64,000 bases of DNA from Kribbella qitaiheensis (GTDB lineage Bacteria; Actinomycetota; Actinomycetes; Propionibacteriales; Kribbellaceae): positions 2,294,001 through 2,358,000 of the forward strand of contig NZ_CP043661.1 in NCBI RefSeq assembly GCF_014217565.1, in the 5' to 3' direction. Positions 18,762 to 26,989 of this stretch are shown piece by piece; the stretch's first letter is position 1; each line of letters begins with the position of its first letter. Under the pieces are notes generated by a model. That model searched no databases. It was given only the letters and a program-made list of their open reading frames with translations, and was not told where the DNA came from. The translations under genes were made by a program, and so were the position numbers.

Positions 18762-19772
18762 ATGCGACTCCTTGTCCTCGGTGGCAGCTGGTTTGTCGGC
18801 AGCGCTGTAGTTGGCGAAGCACGGGCTCGTGGTCACGACGTCACGCTGTTCAACCGTGGGCTGTCGAACGCCAGACCGCTCCGGGACGTACGACACGTGA
18901 GCGGCGATTGGGAGCAGGAAGCCGACCTCCGCCGACTGGCCGCAGCCGGTCCATGGGATGCCGTGATCGATGTAGCCGGGACAATCCCTCGTCTGGTTCG
19001 CCGCTGCGCCGAGGCGCTGTCGCCGGTCGCTGGGCACTACGTCTTCGTCTCGACGATCTCGGCCTATCGCGATTGGCCTCACAAGCCCGTCGACGAGACG
19101 TCGACACTCTGGGATGCCCCCGCAGTTGACGATCCCGGTAGGCGCAGCTGGGACCCGGACGCCTATGGCCCGTTGAAGGTCGGCTGCGAGCTGGCAGCGG
19201 CTGACGTGTTCGGAACCGACGGCTTGCTCATTGTCCGGCCCCATGTCGTGCTCGGCCCACGCGAGTACGTCGGTCGGCTGCCTTGGTGGCTGCGTCGCGT
19301 CCACCGCGGAGGCGAGATCCTTGTGCCGGCACCGGATCGAAACATTCAGCCTGTCGATGTGCGAGACCTGGCAACGTTCATTGTGGATCGCGCGGAGTCG
19401 ACGTCCACTGGTATCTACAACGTCGCCGCGCCTCAGGGCCGCGAGCAGTTCAGCGACCTCATCGCAGCCTGTGCCGAAGCCACCGGAAGGGCAGCCACTG
19501 TGGTCTGGGCTGACGAGGAGTGGCTGATCGAGCAGGGCGTGAGGCAGTGGACCGAGATTCCGCTGTGGCGAGCTCTGCCGACCGCCTGGTCGATGTCCAC
19601 TAGCAAGGCGGAGGCGGCCGGTCTTCGCTGCCGGTCCATCCGCGAAACCGCTGTGGATACGTGGGCCTGGATGCAGGACGGCGGGCGTGCCGTGGACCAC
19701 GAGCGAACCGCCGAACACGGGATATCCGTCGAACGCGAAACGGCGCTCTTGGCCGCCTGGCGCCAGCGGTAA
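18762..19772 (+). CDS. NAD-dependent epimerase/dehydratase (extended SDR)
   Basis: A 336-aa extended short-chain dehydrogenase/reductase. The Rossmann start MRLLVLGGSWFVGSAVV has the G-x-x-x-x-V-G nucleotide-binding pattern; FVSTISAYRD and the later YGPLKVGCE give the active-site S and Y-x-x-x-K. The FNRGLSNARPL segment resembles the NmrA/isoflavone reductase-like or stem-loop-binding-like SDRs of actinobacteria. Substrate unknown. It stands alone on the plus strand, facing the GNAT gene with three bases between stops. Confidence 0.82.
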   Translation: MRLLVLGGSWFVGSAVVGEARARGHDVTLFNRGLSNARPLRDVRHVSGDWEQEADLRRLAAAGPWDAVIDVAGTIPRLVRRCAEALSPVAGHYVFVSTISAYRDWPHKPVDETSTLWDAPAVDDPGRRSWDPDAYGPLKVGCELAAADVFGTDGLLIVRPHVVLGPREYVGRLPWWLRRVHRGGEILVPAPDRNIQPVDVRDLATFIVDRAESTSTGIYNVAAPQGREQFSDLIAACAEATGRAATVVWADEEWLIEQGVRQWTEIPLWRALPTAWSMSTSKAEAAGLRCRSIRETAVDTWAWMQDGGRAVDHERTAEHGISVERETALLAAWRQR

Positions 19773-19775
19773 CGG

Positions 19776-20300
19776 CTAACCCTCCGCTTCGAGTTCTTTG
19801 GCGAACGCCCGATTGCTGCTCCCCCGGCCAGGTACATAAGACGGAATGGGGTAGTAACCAACCTCGACGTAGAGGCCTATCGCAGCTTCATTCAAGGCGC
19901 CTGTTTCAAGGATGAGTTTGCGAGCTCCTCGCGCAGTGGCCTGGCGTTCCAGCTGTTTGAGGATCCGGCGCCCCAGCCCCATCCCGCGATAGTCCGGCTG
20001 GACGTACATCTTGCGAACTTCCGCCACATGCTCGGTCTGGTCGTAGGTGCGATAGCCCCCGCAGCCGACAGGTTGCCCACTGGATGTGTACCCAACCAGA
20101 AGGAGCCCTTGTGGTGCTGTGTAGTCGGCCGCGATTTCACTCTCGGGCGAGTCTGCAAAACCGTAGGTGTCGAGCTGCTCGCCGTACAGTGCTTTGACGA
20201 GCAGCAGCGCGTCTGGGTCGTCGTACTCGCGTGCAGCAATCTCAATGGCGGCACCGGGATCGGCGAACGCGCCTTCGCCGGCCAAAGATCCAGAATTCAA
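19776..20300 (-). CDS. GNAT-family N-acetyltransferase
   Basis: A 174-aa acetyl-CoA-dependent acyltransferase. The acetyl-CoA binding motif is visible as VQPDYRGMGLGRRILKQLE (R-G-x-G-x-G), after the strand EVRKMYV and before KLILETG and the C-terminal ALNEAAIGLYVEVGYYPI. The TTG start at 20300 overlaps the regulator stop (TTGA), with GGAGGG just upstream, so the two genes are coupled. Acceptor unknown. Confidence 0.85.
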   Translation of the reverse strand: MNSGSLAGEGAFADPGAAIEIAAREYDDPDALLLVKALYGEQLDTYGFADSPESEIAADYTAPQGLLLVGYTSSGQPVGCGGYRTYDQTEHVAEVRKMYVQPDYRGMGLGRRILKQLERQATARGARKLILETGALNEAAIGLYVEVGYYPIPSYVPGRGSSNRAFAKELEAEG

Positions 20301-21712
20301 CGGCCCTCCAGAGCGGAGTCGAGCTCGGGCAAGAAGTCGGCGACTACCGTCGCTCGTTGACGTTGTGCCAATGCCCGGCGTAGATCGCGAAGCGAGGCAA
20401 TGCAGCGCCCGGACTGGACCTCGGACAGCCTTCCCAGCGCTACCCGCGCGGTCTCGACTGTGCCCTCCAGGTCTCGGCGCAGGAGATGCGCTCTGGCGAG
20501 CTGGCAGCCGTGCAGCAACGCGGAACGCTGATATGCGGGATCATCGCCGATGCTCGATAGTGGCGTCAGGAGCTCGATGGCCTGCTTGAGCAGTGGTTGC
20601 CGGTAGAGCTCGGTCCTCATCGCGATGGTCAGCATGCCGTAGCCGGCCTCGGCCGATAGCTGATTCGGGCTCAGATAGTAGAGATAAGGCGCCAGCTCGT
20701 CGTGAGCCGCGGACGCCAGCAGATCCTGTGAGCGGTCGGCTGCTGCCCGGAAGGCACCGAGGTCAGCGACACTAGCGTGTGCGGTCGCCGCCCGCCCGGC
20801 TGTCCTTGCCCTGAGCAGGTCGCTCGATGTCGGCACGCTGTTAGCAGCATCGATGATGCGCAAGGCATCCGATCCATGGTCGGTGTACGAGGCGACATAG
20901 GCCAGCATGCCGACGTTGTTGACCATCCGTCCGTCGTCGCCAGCGGCGCGCGCGACCCGGATCGCCAGGAGCAAATAGCGTTGCGCTGTTGCGGCCTCGC
21001 CGGCATCGAACTGCATCCAGCCGGCCAGCTGGGCCAGGTCCGCCACAATGGTGAGCAGGTCCCGGCCGACCTCCGGCTCGTAGCTGGCGCTGCGGACGAG
21101 ATCAAGAATGCCGGCCAGTTCATGGGTGACGTAGCGCAAGCTCAGTGCTCCGCCGCCCTGACGGTCGTCGAGGTGCCGCAAGGCTTTGACGTGGTATGCG
21201 ATCAGCTCGGTTTGAGGCAGCCTGATGCGGTCCGGCTTGGCTTGGGCTGGGATCGATTCGATCGTGGTATGAAGGCCGTCCAGCACCGCGGCGACAAGAT
21301 CCGCGCCGTGTGTCGGTAGCGGACGTGAGCCGCTGACCAGTTGCTCGAGGGAGCGCACCAAGCCGTCGAGGCTCTGGCCGTCTCCGATCTCGACTGCCTT
21401 CGCTGTTGAGCGGCGGGCCCTTGAGTGGCCTGGCCATAGCTGTTCGGCCGAAACAAACGCGCCCAGGTGGTCCGAGAGGACTGTTGCCACTACCTCGGGG
21501 ATCGAACCGTGGGGACAGTAGTTCGAGCGCACCCAGGGGTAGGCCGCGGTGATGTCGATCCGTTCGGCTGCCCTGCCACGACGGGTGAGCCAGCCGTTGA
21601 CTGCCCGGGCAAGATCTCGTGGGCCCCAGCCGATGAGCTCCAGCGCCTGCGCCAATGACTTCGGGTGAGCACCGTCGTCAGCTATGCCGCTCACCGCCGT
21701 CATGGTCGCCAT
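20297..21712 (-). CDS. Large helical regulator-like protein (HTH plus TPR-like)
   Basis: A 471-aa protein of a type common in Streptomyces-like genomes. An N-terminal helix-turn-helix-like segment (LAQALELIGWGPRDLARAVN, then AYPWVRSNYCPHGSIPEVVA) is followed by about 300 residues of Ala/Leu-rich helical repeats that read as TPR-like (for example AQRYLLLAIRVARAAGD). No catalytic motif. It is divergent from the locus B small genes, 190 bases away, and so is a candidate regulator of that locus, as GntR is for locus A. Confidence 0.65.
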   Translation of the reverse strand: MATMTAVSGIADDGAHPKSLAQALELIGWGPRDLARAVNGWLTRRGRAAERIDITAAYPWVRSNYCPHGSIPEVVATVLSDHLGAFVSAEQLWPGHSRARRSTAKAVEIGDGQSLDGLVRSLEQLVSGSRPLPTHGADLVAAVLDGLHTTIESIPAQAKPDRIRLPQTELIAYHVKALRHLDDRQGGGALSLRYVTHELAGILDLVRSASYEPEVGRDLLTIVADLAQLAGWMQFDAGEAATAQRYLLLAIRVARAAGDDGRMVNNVGMLAYVASYTDHGSDALRIIDAANSVPTSSDLLRARTAGRAATAHASVADLGAFRAAADRSQDLLASAAHDELAPYLYYLSPNQLSAEAGYGMLTIAMRTELYRQPLLKQAIELLTPLSSIGDDPAYQRSALLHGCQLARAHLLRRDLEGTVETARVALGRLSEVQSGRCIASLRDLRRALAQRQRATVVADFLPELDSALEGR

Positions 21713-21902
21713 AGATCAACCGTAGGTCGTGGCAAGGCGCCGCATCGGGCAGATCGGCGTCCTTGAACGCCCCGCGACCGACCTTCACGACCTTCACGCC
21801 ACCTTCCGGGGACTTCGCAGCCTTCACCGTTTCATCAGGTTACCAACCATCAACCCGGAGTGATCCACTCGTTGAAACACGACAACGAACGGGGGACGCG
21901 AA
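21713..21902. promoter_or_regulatory. Divergent promoter region of locus B
   Basis: Lies between the minus-strand regulator and the first small gene of locus B. It contains a short tandem duplication (GACCTTCAC twice near 21780-21797) and a further CCTTCACCG near 21820, which may be regulator-binding repeats. A GGGGGA ribosome site precedes 21903. Confidence 0.4.
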
Positions 21903-22208
21903 ATGGCATTCCTGCTACTCAGTCCGTGGCCGCTCGTCCTCGGATACCTCTTGGCGGGCGTCATGGTCATCTTGATGGTCCGTGACTTCGTTCGCGAGGT
22001 GCGAGGAGTGAGCACCCGGGTTGGGGTTCCTCGTTCGAGCGACCGCCACGTCGAGGTCTGGTTCGGCGCCCATGTCATCGCTGCCTTCACCGGCTCTACC
22101 GAGGACGCCGCGCCGTACGAGGCTGGAATGGAACTCCGCTTTCCAGGCCTGCCGATAACCAACAAACCGGTCCCCGCGGTGGTGGATTCGGGTACCGCAG
22201 ATTCGTGA
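21903..22208 (+). CDS. Small membrane protein with 'WFGxHVIA' domain, locus B copy
   Basis: A 101-aa protein of unknown function. An N-terminal transmembrane segment (about residues 8-27, LVLGYLLAGVMVILMV) is followed by RDFVREV and then HVEVWFGAHVIAAF and MELRFPGLPITNKP. It equals a fusion of the locus A membrane peptide (2812-2913) with the adjacent 78-aa protein (2576-2812). The fusion supports a physical link of these two parts. It is the first gene of locus B, which carries on with another small protein shared with locus A and then a radical SAM enzyme. Confidence 0.78.
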   Translation: MAFLLLSPWPLVLGYLLAGVMVILMVRDFVREVRGVSTRVGVPRSSDRHVEVWFGAHVIAAFTGSTEDAAPYEAGMELRFPGLPITNKPVPAVVDSGTADS

Positions 22209-22301
22209 ATCGCCAGCATCGCGGCGGACCGTTGTTCCAACCCCGCCAGCAATCACAGGCTCTGGAGAGCGTGTTCTTGCCCGCGGAATCCACGCTTTCA
22301 C

Positions 22302-22421
22302 AAGCCGGCGAGCGATACGCAACGCACATGCGGTCGTCGCTCGCCGTTCCACCCTCGGGATTGGGCGAATCCCGTTGAGGCCCTTGCCGTCCCCGCTCAG
22401 GTCGAGTCGAGCGGGGACGGC
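22302..22421 (+). ncRNA. Candidate structured RNA element, copy 1 (three hairpins)
   Basis: Three stems in order: P1 22306-22315 with 22337-22346 (ten perfect pairs); P2 22357-22373 (GGGATT, loop GGGCG, AATCCC); P3 22386-22398 with 22409-22421 (13 perfect pairs, ten-base loop). The same order, spacing and P2 loop recur in copy 2 at 23272-23386. At one position in P2 and one in P3 a T:A pair in copy 1 is a C:G pair in copy 2. P3 could also end transcription, though no T-tract follows. Confidence 0.55.
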
Positions 22422-22661
22422 ATTCGGGCCCCGAATCTGGACCGACCCGGGTCTCCGTGGGAGAGCTGGTCGGCCAGTCGTCCGCTGGAACCAATGGAGT
22501 CCTGGCCAATCCACAATGCAGCCAATTCGCTGCATCTGAATCCTTCGGAAGGTCGATGATGGCGAGAGATCCGAGCACAGCAGGCGGCAGTACGCCGCCG
22601 GTGGCCTGAAGGCGCTGCGCGGCGATGAAGACCTCAGCCGTCCTTTCCGGTCTCGACTCAC

Positions 22662-22823
22662 ATGCTCAGCCACTACGGCATGACAGTGGCGGAGAAGCTC
22701 GCCGTCGCCGACCGGATCCTCGACAGTCCTCTGTCATTCGAGCGGAAGCTGTCCGGCATCGTGATGGTGCTGCGAGCGCCGACGGCGCACTTCCCCCGTC
22801 GCCGGCGCCCGAGGCGACACTGA
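22662..22823 (+). CDS. Possible 53-aa protein coupled to next gene
   Basis: Open frame starting MLSHYGMTVAEKLAVADRIL, then DSPLSFERKLSGIVMVLRA and a basic Pro/Arg tail (FPRRRRPRRH). Its stop overlaps the next start as TGATG, a coupling pattern seen throughout the window. An acidic/amphipathic first half with a basic end is the sort of layout seen in small carrier or precursor peptides, but no such role is shown. No counterpart was found in locus A. Confidence 0.45.
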   Translation: MLSHYGMTVAEKLAVADRILDSPLSFERKLSGIVMVLRAPTAHFPRRRRPRRH

Positions 22824-23089
22824 TGCAGCGCTTCGAGCTGGTTCGCTACACCGACGTATCCGGTGTCAGCGGCACCGGGATCGTGGCCGAAGGCATCCAA
22901 TTCAGCGATGGATCCGTGGCCCTCCGCTGGCTGTCTCAGTACCCCTGCACCGCGGTATGGGAAAGCCTCGAAGCGCTGCTGGCCATCCACGGTCACAGTG
23001 GCAGCACCGTCGTGCGCTGGATAGATCAGGCCAGCGGCGAAGCCGACGAGTGCGCCGGCCTCGGAACCGAAGAGTGCCCGGCGTCATGA
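22823..23089 (+). CDS. Small conserved protein, 'SGVSGTG-VAEGIQF' family, locus B copy
   Basis: An 88-aa protein homologous along almost its full length to the locus A protein at 2238-2579. Shared blocks are DVSGVSGTGIVAEGIQF, SDGSVALRWLS, YPCTAVW and IHGHSGSTVVRWID. The ATG overlaps the previous stop. Its C terminus ends with an acidic tail holding two Cys (CAGLGTEEC). Function unknown. It lies between the two copies of the candidate RNA element. Confidence 0.78.
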   Translation: MQRFELVRYTDVSGVSGTGIVAEGIQFSDGSVALRWLSQYPCTAVWESLEALLAIHGHSGSTVVRWIDQASGEADECAGLGTEECPAS

Positions 23090-23343
23090 CCACACACCAT
23101 GTCCCGCTGGCCGGAGACGGACCGGTCACCCATACCAGCGGCACGGCTCCTCCGCCGCGCAGTGCAAAGCCTCCGAGGCCTGCGTCAGCCGTCCCCGCTG
23201 TGGAGCCCCTGCCGCCCGGCGACGCCATCGCGTCGAGACCTCCCGCCCGGCCGGGCCTCCCATCTCTAAGCCGGCGTGCGATGCGTACTGCAGTACTGCG
23301 GTCGTTCGCCGTACTACCCCCGGGATCGGGCGGATCCCGATGA
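23086..23343 (+). CDS. Possible 85-aa Pro-rich protein
   Basis: Begins with ATG overlapping the preceding stop (ATGA) and is very rich in Pro, Ala, Ser and Arg. Its last 24 codons are the P1-P2 part of RNA element copy 2. No family is recognised and there is no strong ribosome site, so this may be a non-coding leader that happens to be open. Confidence 0.3.
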   Translation: MTTHHVPLAGDGPVTHTSGTAPPPRSAKPPRPASAVPAVEPLPPGDAIASRPPARPGLPSLSRRAMRTAVLRSFAVLPPGSGGSR

Positions 23344-23386
23344 AGATCCGGCCGTCCCCGCCCGATGCCGATCGGGCGGGAACGGC
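23272..23386 (+). ncRNA. Candidate structured RNA element, copy 2 (three hairpins)
   Basis: P1 23272-23281 with 23302-23311 (one mismatch and one G-U pair among ten); P2 23322-23338 (GGGATC, loop GGGCG, GATCCC); P3 23351-23364 with 23373-23386 (13 pairs and one C-A mismatch, eight-base loop). The element ends about 130 bases before the radical SAM start, so it could be a leader, terminator or cis-regulator for the enzyme genes. Compare copy 1. Confidence 0.55.
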
Positions 23387-23512
23387 GCACGGGCCCGCAT
23401 CAACGCCAATCAACCCCGGTACCGCCCACATATCTCAGCGAGCCGGGCTCCCTAGTCCCGCCTAACAGCGACTCGAAATCCGTTGCCCTTGTAGACATTC
23501 GGAGAGGTCTCG

Positions 23513-24376
23513 ATGAAGAACAACTCAGCCGTGGCGTTGCCGCGTTACGTGGAACTGGAGACCAGCCGGCGCTGCAACCGGACCTGCGGGTGGTGTCCCA
23601 ACGGCGAAGGATCGCTTCGTCATGATCAGGAGCTGATGGACTGGGCGCTGTTCGCAAGGATCACCGGCGAACTGGGCGCGGCCGGCTATGACGGTTGGCT
23701 GGCCAACCACAACTACAACGAGCCCCTGCTCAACCCCCGCGTATTCGAAGAGCTGGATCACGTCGCTCACGTGTTGCCTGGAGCCAAACCCGCGATCTAC
23801 ACCAACGGCGACGTCCTACGCGAGCCGATGCTGACGCGGCTGCTCGAGGCCGGGGTGCACTACCTGCGGGTGACCCGCTACCCCCACCATGCCGAGACGC
23901 CCGCGGCGTACGAGGCGCTGCGCACTTGGGCCCGGCGCGCCGGGCTGGAGCATTGGGCGTGGGAGGAGCGCACGGTGCGCCAGGGCCTTGCGCTGGTCTG
24001 GCAGCGCGGCGAGGTGAAAGTTGAGGTCATCGCCCCGAACATCATTGCCGCCTACAACAACCGCGGCGGAACTGTCACCCAGCTGCCGATGCTCGGCTCG
24101 CCGCGGCTTGAGGCGTGCTGGATGACCGCGACCAGCGCGAGCATCGACTTCCGAGGCCGGATGAAGATGTGCTGCTGCGTCTATCCAGACCTCGACGATC
24201 ACGCCGGCTACATCATCGGCAACCTGGCCGAGGCCTCGTTCACCGAATTGTGGACCGGTGACCAGATGAGCGGCTACCGGTCCGCGCATGCCCGTGCGGA
24301 CTGGTCTTTGTCGCCCGCGTGCAGGTCCTGCACCCAGCCGCTGCCCGAGACCCGGCGGGTGAGCGCCGATGCCTGA
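23513..24376 (+). CDS. Radical SAM enzyme with SPASM-like C terminus
   Basis: A 287-aa radical SAM protein. CNRTCGWC at residues 21-28 is the CxxxCxxC motif that binds the catalytic 4Fe-4S cluster. Further Cys are grouped in MKMCCCVYPDL and near the C terminus in CRSC, as expected for an auxiliary-cluster (SPASM/twitch-like) region. Such enzymes often modify peptides, sugars or cofactors. ATG 23513 has GGAGAGG nearby. The stop overlaps the GHMP kinase start by eight bases (ATGCCTGA). Substrate unknown; the upstream small proteins are candidates. Confidence 0.85.
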   Translation: MKNNSAVALPRYVELETSRRCNRTCGWCPNGEGSLRHDQELMDWALFARITGELGAAGYDGWLANHNYNEPLLNPRVFEELDHVAHVLPGAKPAIYTNGDVLREPMLTRLLEAGVHYLRVTRYPHHAETPAAYEALRTWARRAGLEHWAWEERTVRQGLALVWQRGEVKVEVIAPNIIAAYNNRGGTVTQLPMLGSPRLEACWMTATSASIDFRGRMKMCCCVYPDLDDHAGYIIGNLAEASFTELWTGDQMSGYRSAHARADWSLSPACRSCTQPLPETRRVSADA

Positions 24377-25412
24377 GACCTCAACAGCCCGGGCCACCGT
24401 GCCCGCACGTATCTGCCTGGCCGGGGAGAGCCTGGACTGGATGATCGGCGGGCCATCGGTCGTCGCCGCGATCGGGCTGCAAACCGAAGTCACCGCCACC
24501 ATCGATCCGCACAGCCGATCGGTCGAACTGATCGCCAAACACCCCGTCAACGCACAGCGCAGGACTGCAGCGCATCGGCTCGGGCGATTGGGTGGTGACA
24601 AGCTGGACTACCTCCAGGCTTGCGCCTTCCAGATCCTCAGCGCCGGCTCCGGCGCACGGCTGGTGTCCCAGACCGCCGCGCCCGTTGGCGCCGGAGTTTC
24701 CTCCAGTGCCGCGGTCACCCTCGCGGCATCCGCCGCGCTTCTCACCGCAGCCGAAGGAGCGGTTCCCGACCTACCGCGCCTTGTAGGGCTCGCACACAGC
24801 GCCGAATCCCTGGTTGGTTCCGGAGCCGGCTGGATGGACTTCCTGGCCTGCGCCTACGGAGGCCTGCGCCGAGTCGAAGCATCCACACCTCCCGCCACCC
24901 ACCTGCTGGCGCCCACCCTCGGCATCCAGGTGGTGGTGATCGACACCCTGCAGCGGCGAGCCACGGCAAGGGTGCTGGTCAGCAAACGCGACAGGCTAGC
25001 GGCCGGCGAACACCGAATGCTGGCCTACCGCGACCTTGCCCCGCCACTTGTCGAGGAAATGACGGCAGCAGTAAAGGCTCCGGTCATCGACTACGCCTAC
25101 CTCGGCGGGCTCATCAGCCGCGGCCACCAACTCCTCACCGACTACATGGGGTGCTCGACCCCGCTGATCGACCGCTGCGTCACCGCCAGCCTGGAGGCAG
25201 GCGCCCATGGCGCGAAGCTCACCGGATCAGGACACGGCGGATGCCTATTCGCTCTGGTACCGACCGACCGGGTACCGGCCGTGCTCAGTGCACTCGATAC
25301 CTTGCCTGTGCGGTATCTGGTGTTGGACGACACCGAATCTCGGGGCGTGGAGTGCACCCTGCTCACCGACAAGCTAAGGACGAAACCCTCATGCGAGACC
25401 TCACCGGCCTGA
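24369..25412 (+). CDS. GHMP-family small-molecule kinase
   Basis: A 347-aa kinase of the galactokinase/homoserine/mevalonate/phosphomevalonate family. The ATP-binding P-x-x-x-G-x-x-S-S-S-A-A motif is PVGAGVSSSAAVTLAAS near residue 103; the N-terminal RICLAGESLDWMIGG and C-terminal KLTGSGHGGCLFAL fit motifs 1 and 3. It resembles sugar (for example heptose or galactose type) kinases more than isoprenoid kinases by eye, but this is uncertain. It overlaps the radical SAM gene upstream and the mutase gene downstream by 22 bases. With the mutase it may build an activated sugar phosphate. Confidence 0.83.
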   Translation: MPETSTARATVPARICLAGESLDWMIGGPSVVAAIGLQTEVTATIDPHSRSVELIAKHPVNAQRRTAAHRLGRLGGDKLDYLQACAFQILSAGSGARLVSQTAAPVGAGVSSSAAVTLAASAALLTAAEGAVPDLPRLVGLAHSAESLVGSGAGWMDFLACAYGGLRRVEASTPPATHLLAPTLGIQVVVIDTLQRRATARVLVSKRDRLAAGEHRMLAYRDLAPPLVEEMTAAVKAPVIDYAYLGGLISRGHQLLTDYMGCSTPLIDRCVTASLEAGAHGAKLTGSGHGGCLFALVPTDRVPAVLSALDTLPVRYLVLDDTESRGVECTLLTDKLRTKPSCETSPA

Positions 25413-26737
25413 TCAAGGCATACGACATCCGCGGCACTGTCCCGGACCAGCTCGACGCCGAGCTGACCTTCCAGATCGGTGCCGCCTTCGCGCACCTGAC
25501 CGGTGCGGAACTGATCACGGTCGGCCAGGACATGCGTGAATCGTCACCCGAACTCGCCGCAGCCTTCGCCGCCGGCGCGAACAGCCGGGGCAGCGACGTG
25601 CTCGACATCGGGCTGGCCTCCACCGATCTGCTGTACTACGCCTCCGGCACCCGCGACGTCCCCGGCGCGATGATCACCGCCAGCCACAACCCCGCCGGCT
25701 ACAACGGCATCAAACTCTGCCGCGCCGCAGCAGCCCCGGTCGGCCAAGACACCGGCCTGGCCGAAATCAGGACCCTGCTGGAGACCGGACTACCCGCCTA
25801 CGACGGCCCGGCCGGAACCACCCGTTCGGAAGACCTGCTGCAGCCCTACGCCGGATACCTGCACAGCCTGGTCAACCTCGCGGGCAGCCGCCCGTTGAAA
25901 ATCGTGGTGGATGCCGGCAACGGCATGGCCGGACACACCGCACCGGCCGTACTCGATCACCCCGCCTTCGAGATCGTGCCGCTGTACTTCGAGCTCGACG
26001 GCACCTTCCCCAACCACGAGGCCAACCCGCTGGAACCAGCCAACCTCGTCGACCTGTGCGCGGCGGTCCGCGAGCACCGGGCCGACGTTGGCCTGGCCTT
26101 CGACGGAGACGCCGACCGCTGCTTTTTCGTCGACGAGAACGGCGAAGCGGTGTCCCCTAGCGCGGTCGTCAGCCTCATCGCGACCCGCGAGCTCGCCCGC
26201 CACCCCGGTGCCGCGATCGTCTACAACGTCATCACCAGCAAAGCCGTCGCCGAACTAGTCACCGAGCACGGCGGAAAACCCATCCGCACCCGAGTCGGCC
26301 ACTCATTCATCAAGCAGGTCATGGCCGAACACGACGCCGTCTTCGGCGGCGAACACTCCGGTCACTACTACTTCCGTGAGTTCTGGCGCGCCGACACCGG
26401 CATGCTGGCCGCACTGCACGTACTGGCCGCTCTCGGCGAGACCGACCAGCCACTGTCAGCACTCGCAGGCCAATTCTCCCGCTACACAGCCAGCGGCGAG
26501 ATCAACAGCACGATCAGCGACGTGCCGGCCGTCCTCGACCGAGTCGAGGCGCACTACACCGCGGACGGCGCCGCCGCCGACCGGTTGGACGGCCTCACCA
26601 TCACTCTGCCCGAAGGCGCCTGGTTCAACCTGCGCCCCTCCAACACCGAACCGCTCCTGCGCCTCAACGTCGAAGCATCCGACCAACCCCGCATGACCAA
26701 GATCCGCCAGGACGTGCTGGCCATGCTCGGCTCCTGA
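25391..26737 (+). CDS. manB-like: Phosphomannomutase/phosphoglucomutase
   Basis: A 448-aa alpha-D-phosphohexomutase, which moves phosphate between C6 and C1 of a hexose. All four family signatures are present: active-site TASHNPAGYNGIK, metal-binding FDGDADRC, sugar-binding GGEHSGHYYF and phosphate-binding RPSNTEPLLRL. ATG 25391 is inside the kinase 3' end. It is the last gene of locus B. A sugar-1-phosphate made here would need a nucleotidyltransferase, which is not in the window. No clear terminator was seen directly after it. Confidence 0.93.
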   Translation: MRDLTGLIKAYDIRGTVPDQLDAELTFQIGAAFAHLTGAELITVGQDMRESSPELAAAFAAGANSRGSDVLDIGLASTDLLYYASGTRDVPGAMITASHNPAGYNGIKLCRAAAAPVGQDTGLAEIRTLLETGLPAYDGPAGTTRSEDLLQPYAGYLHSLVNLAGSRPLKIVVDAGNGMAGHTAPAVLDHPAFEIVPLYFELDGTFPNHEANPLEPANLVDLCAAVREHRADVGLAFDGDADRCFFVDENGEAVSPSAVVSLIATRELARHPGAAIVYNVITSKAVAELVTEHGGKPIRTRVGHSFIKQVMAEHDAVFGGEHSGHYYFREFWRADTGMLAALHVLAALGETDQPLSALAGQFSRYTASGEINSTISDVPAVLDRVEAHYTADGAAADRLDGLTITLPEGAWFNLRPSNTEPLLRLNVEASDQPRMTKIRQDVLAMLGS

Positions 26738-26850
26738 GGCACCAGCCGCCAGGCGACCTTCGGACTCGGCAAACGTAACCAAGATCTTGAAACTATCTCG
26801 CCCATGGGTCGGACGGGCCGTGGATCGTCCGCCGAGCGGGTGTCGATGTT

Positions 26851-26910
26851 CGAAGTCGTCTGCACAGATGGCCGAACTCGTCTGCACAGATGGCCGAACT
26901 CGTCTGCACA
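26851..26910. repeat. 22-base tandem repeat, about 2.7 copies
   Basis: The unit CGAA(G/C)TCGTCTGCACAGATGGC starts at 26851, 26873 and 26895; the last copy is partial. It lies in the gap between the mutase gene and the decayed gene downstream. No spacers, so not a CRISPR. Confidence 0.85.
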
Positions 26911-26989
26911 GGAGTTCGTCATCACGGCTCAGCGGTGTTGCGCGGCTGGGTCACATCCCGGCTGACCGGTGGCACCGGTTCGCGGGCCG

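Noticed and set aside
26851..26910. Repeats considered as a CRISPR array
   Set aside because: Units are adjacent with no spacers, only about 2.7 copies, and no cas genes are near.
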